This document shows positions 31,601 through 35,857 of a stretch of DNA of 35,857 nucleotides, one piece after another. The DNA lies in the NCBI GenBank assembly GCA_030597965.1, contig JAUVQU010000002.1, forward strand, positions 1 to 35,857, written 5' to 3'. Within the stretch, counting starts at the first letter, position 1. Every line of letters starts with the position of its first letter. The translations under genes and the position numbers were made by a program. The DNA is from Cellvibrionaceae bacterium (GTDB lineage Bacteria > Pseudomonadota > Gammaproteobacteria > Pseudomonadales > Cellvibrionaceae). The notes beneath the pieces were generated by a model that worked only from the letters and a program-made list of their open reading frames with translations, made no database searches and had not been told where the DNA came from.

Positions 31601-31651
31601 GTAAGTTACCTTCTACTTGATCTCAAGCAAGGTGCTATACAGCTATTTGTC

Positions 31652-31680
31652 TTGATTGGATTAGGCATAATCCCTATAAT
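31652..31680 (+). promoter_or_regulatory. Candidate sigma-70 promoter of the atp operon
   Basis: TTGATT (31652-31657), 17 bp spacer, TATAAT (31675-31680). Confidence 0.65.
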
Positions 31681-31766
31681 TCGAGCGCTAAATTTGCGTG
31701 AGAAGTAGACGTATTAGCTGCAGAGAAACGGAGTATTGGTTGTGAGCGCCCCTCAAGAGATTCGCC

Positions 31767-32138
31767 ATGACTAGCATTAAAAGACCACCAGTAATGCGTA
31801 TCCCCTTGATTCAATTGGGGTTTTTATTGGTACTGAGCTTGATTGCTTTTGGCTTTCTGGAACAGTTACTCTCTTTTTCGCTCTTTGTGGGCGGCCTGCT
31901 TGTTATTGTTCCACATGCGTATTTTTCGTTTTATGCATTCCGTTATATGGGTGCAAGCTCGACCCGATTGGTTGCGCAATCGTTTTATCGGGGTGAATCG
32001 GGTAAATATATGTTGACCCTGGTGGGGTTTGGTTTGGTGTTTTGGCAGTTTGAAACGGTCAATTTACCCCTGCTGTTCACTGGGTATGTAGTAATGCTTA
32101 TGTTGCAATGGTGGCTAACAGCCAGGGCGATTAAGTAG
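31767..32138 (+). CDS. atpI: ATP synthase subunit I
   Basis: Small four-TM protein (HAYFSFYAFRYMGASST...) directly upstream of atpB. Confidence 0.85.
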   Translation: MTSIKRPPVMRIPLIQLGFLLVLSLIAFGFLEQLLSFSLFVGGLLVIVPHAYFSFYAFRYMGASSTRLVAQSFYRGESGKYMLTLVGFGLVFWQFETVNLPLLFTGYVVMLMLQWWLTARAIK

Positions 32139-32263
32139 CAGAGTCAGGATGATTCGCTGGATTGAGATAACGGAACTGAAGCAAAAGTGTTCTAAAAAGG
32201 CTTTATATCTTCTGAAGATAGTCAGAGAGTTTTTACAACATTTTTTAAGCGCACCCTTTTTAG

Positions 32264-33223
<960 letters not shown>

Positions 33224-33325
33224 GCATTTTATTTAACCCAGATAAAAGACGTTGTGTTTTTTATCTGGAGAAGAGAATTTTGAGAGCAGTTTTCGGGCTG
33301 TGATCAGATAATTTTGAAACTTTAA

Positions 33326-33589
<264 letters not shown>

Positions 33590-33637
33590 TCACCTCGGTC
33601 TTTATATAAATTTTCTAAAGAGTAATGAGGTGTCGGT

Positions 33638-34108
33638 GTGAACATTAATTTAACTTTGATCGGTCAAACGCTAACGTTTTTTGTATTCATTTGGTTTTGT
33701 GCAAAATTCATTTGGCCTGTGCTTATTTCCATGATGGAAGAGCGTGAAAAGAAAATCGCCGATGGTCTGGAAGCTGCAGAACGTGCAGATAAAGATCTGG
33801 AGCTGGCCCAACATAAGGCCGTTCAGCAAATGAGTGAAGCGAAGAAGGACGCAGCTGAAATTATTGAAGCTGCTAACAAGCGCGCATCACAAATTGTTGA
33901 AGAAGCGAAAGATCAGGCACGTGTTGAAGGCGACCGTATTAAGGCTGCTGCTGAAGCGGATGTCGAGCAAGAAGTGAGTCGCGCAAAAGAAGAATTGCGT
34001 GGCAAGGTGGCTGCTCTGGCGTTGGCTGGTGCTGAGAAAGTACTGGGCGCGTCAATTGACGCACAAGCTAACAGCGAACTGGTAAACCAGTTAGCAGCCG
34101 ATTTGTAA
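33638..34108 (+). CDS. atpF: F0F1 ATP synthase subunit b
   Basis: [29 protein letters not shown] followed by a charged helical stalk. Confidence 0.97.
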   Translation: MNINLTLIGQTLTFFVFIWFCAKFIWPVLISMMEEREKKIADGLEAAERADKDLELAQHKAVQQMSEAKKDAAEIIEAANKRASQIVEEAKDQARVEGDRIKAAAEADVEQEVSRAKEELRGKVAALALAGAEKVLGASIDAQANSELVNQLAADL

Positions 34109-34120
34109 GAGAGGTACGAA

Positions 34121-34657
34121 ATGGCCGAACTTACTACTATCGCAAGACCCTACGCTAAAGCAGCGTTCGAATCAGCCGAACAGGCTGGCGAGCTGCAGCA
34201 GTGGTCTGAGATGTTAGCTTTGGCGGCAGCCGTGGCTCAACAAGACAAGATGAAACTGGTTTTAGTCTCTCCGGGCTTAACCACTGAAGAGAAAGCTAAA
34301 ACCTTCTTGGATGTTTGTGGCGATGCATTGAATGATGCAGCGGCCAACCTAGTTTTAACTCTAGCGGGTAACCAGCGTTTGTTACTGCTCCCTGAAGTTA
34401 AGGAGCTGTTTGAACTGCATAAGGCCCAGCGTGAGAAGTCTGTCGATGTTGAAGTTGCGACAGCGTTCGAGCTTTCCGACGAGATGCAAGACAAGTTGGC
34501 GAAGGCACTGAGTGCCAAGCTGGATCGTGAAGTGAGTTTGTCTACATTGGTAGATAAAAGCTTACTAGGGGGTGTCCTTGTTCGTGCAGGTGACACAGTA
34601 ATTGACGGTTCGGTGCGTGGTCGTTTGACCAAGCTCGCCGAAGCAATGAACTCCTAA
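34121..34657 (+). CDS. atpH: F0F1 ATP synthase subunit delta
   Basis: [15 protein letters not shown]-terminal [25 protein letters not shown]. Confidence 0.97.
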   Translation: MAELTTIARPYAKAAFESAEQAGELQQWSEMLALAAAVAQQDKMKLVLVSPGLTTEEKAKTFLDVCGDALNDAAANLVLTLAGNQRLLLLPEVKELFELHKAQREKSVDVEVATAFELSDEMQDKLAKALSAKLDREVSLSTLVDKSLLGGVLVRAGDTVIDGSVRGRLTKLAEAMNS

Positions 34658-34691
34658 TCCTGCCAAGTAGGCGGATATTGAGGAACAGAGC

Positions 34692-35857
<1,166 letters not shown>

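Overview
This window is a conserved gammaproteobacterial chromosome-origin neighbourhood. Gene content and order resemble the Pseudomonas dprA-to-atp region (recalled synteny, not searched). Left arm: dprA, LysM protein, def-fmt-rsmB, trkA-trkH, a lipid A acyltransferase, glyQ-glyS, gmhB, a PlsC-like acyltransferase, then gyrB-recF-dnaN-dnaA on the minus strand. Middle: rpmH-rnpA-yidD-yidC-mnmE on the plus strand. Right arm: a Phd/YefM-Txe/YoeB toxin-antitoxin module, an AT-rich intergenic region, then mnmG-rsmG-parA-parB and the atp operon (atpI, B, E, F, H, and a truncated atpA). Two genes missing from the ORF track were read directly: rpmH (21506-21640) and atpA (34692-end). No entirely new multi-gene system is visible. 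The strongest observations are: (i) an E. coli-type oriC candidate next to mnmG, with three perfect DnaA boxes, a roughly 90% AT stretch and an apparent GC-skew flip, plus a second DnaA-box region between dnaA and rpmH; (ii) two parS-like sites inside recF; (iii) a toxin-antitoxin module beside the candidate origin, flanked by a 14/15 bp direct repeat and carrying a two-palindrome operator over its promoter; (iv) several perfect inverted repeats, a REP-like element and a possible rpmH attenuator. All sequence comparisons and counts were done by eye.
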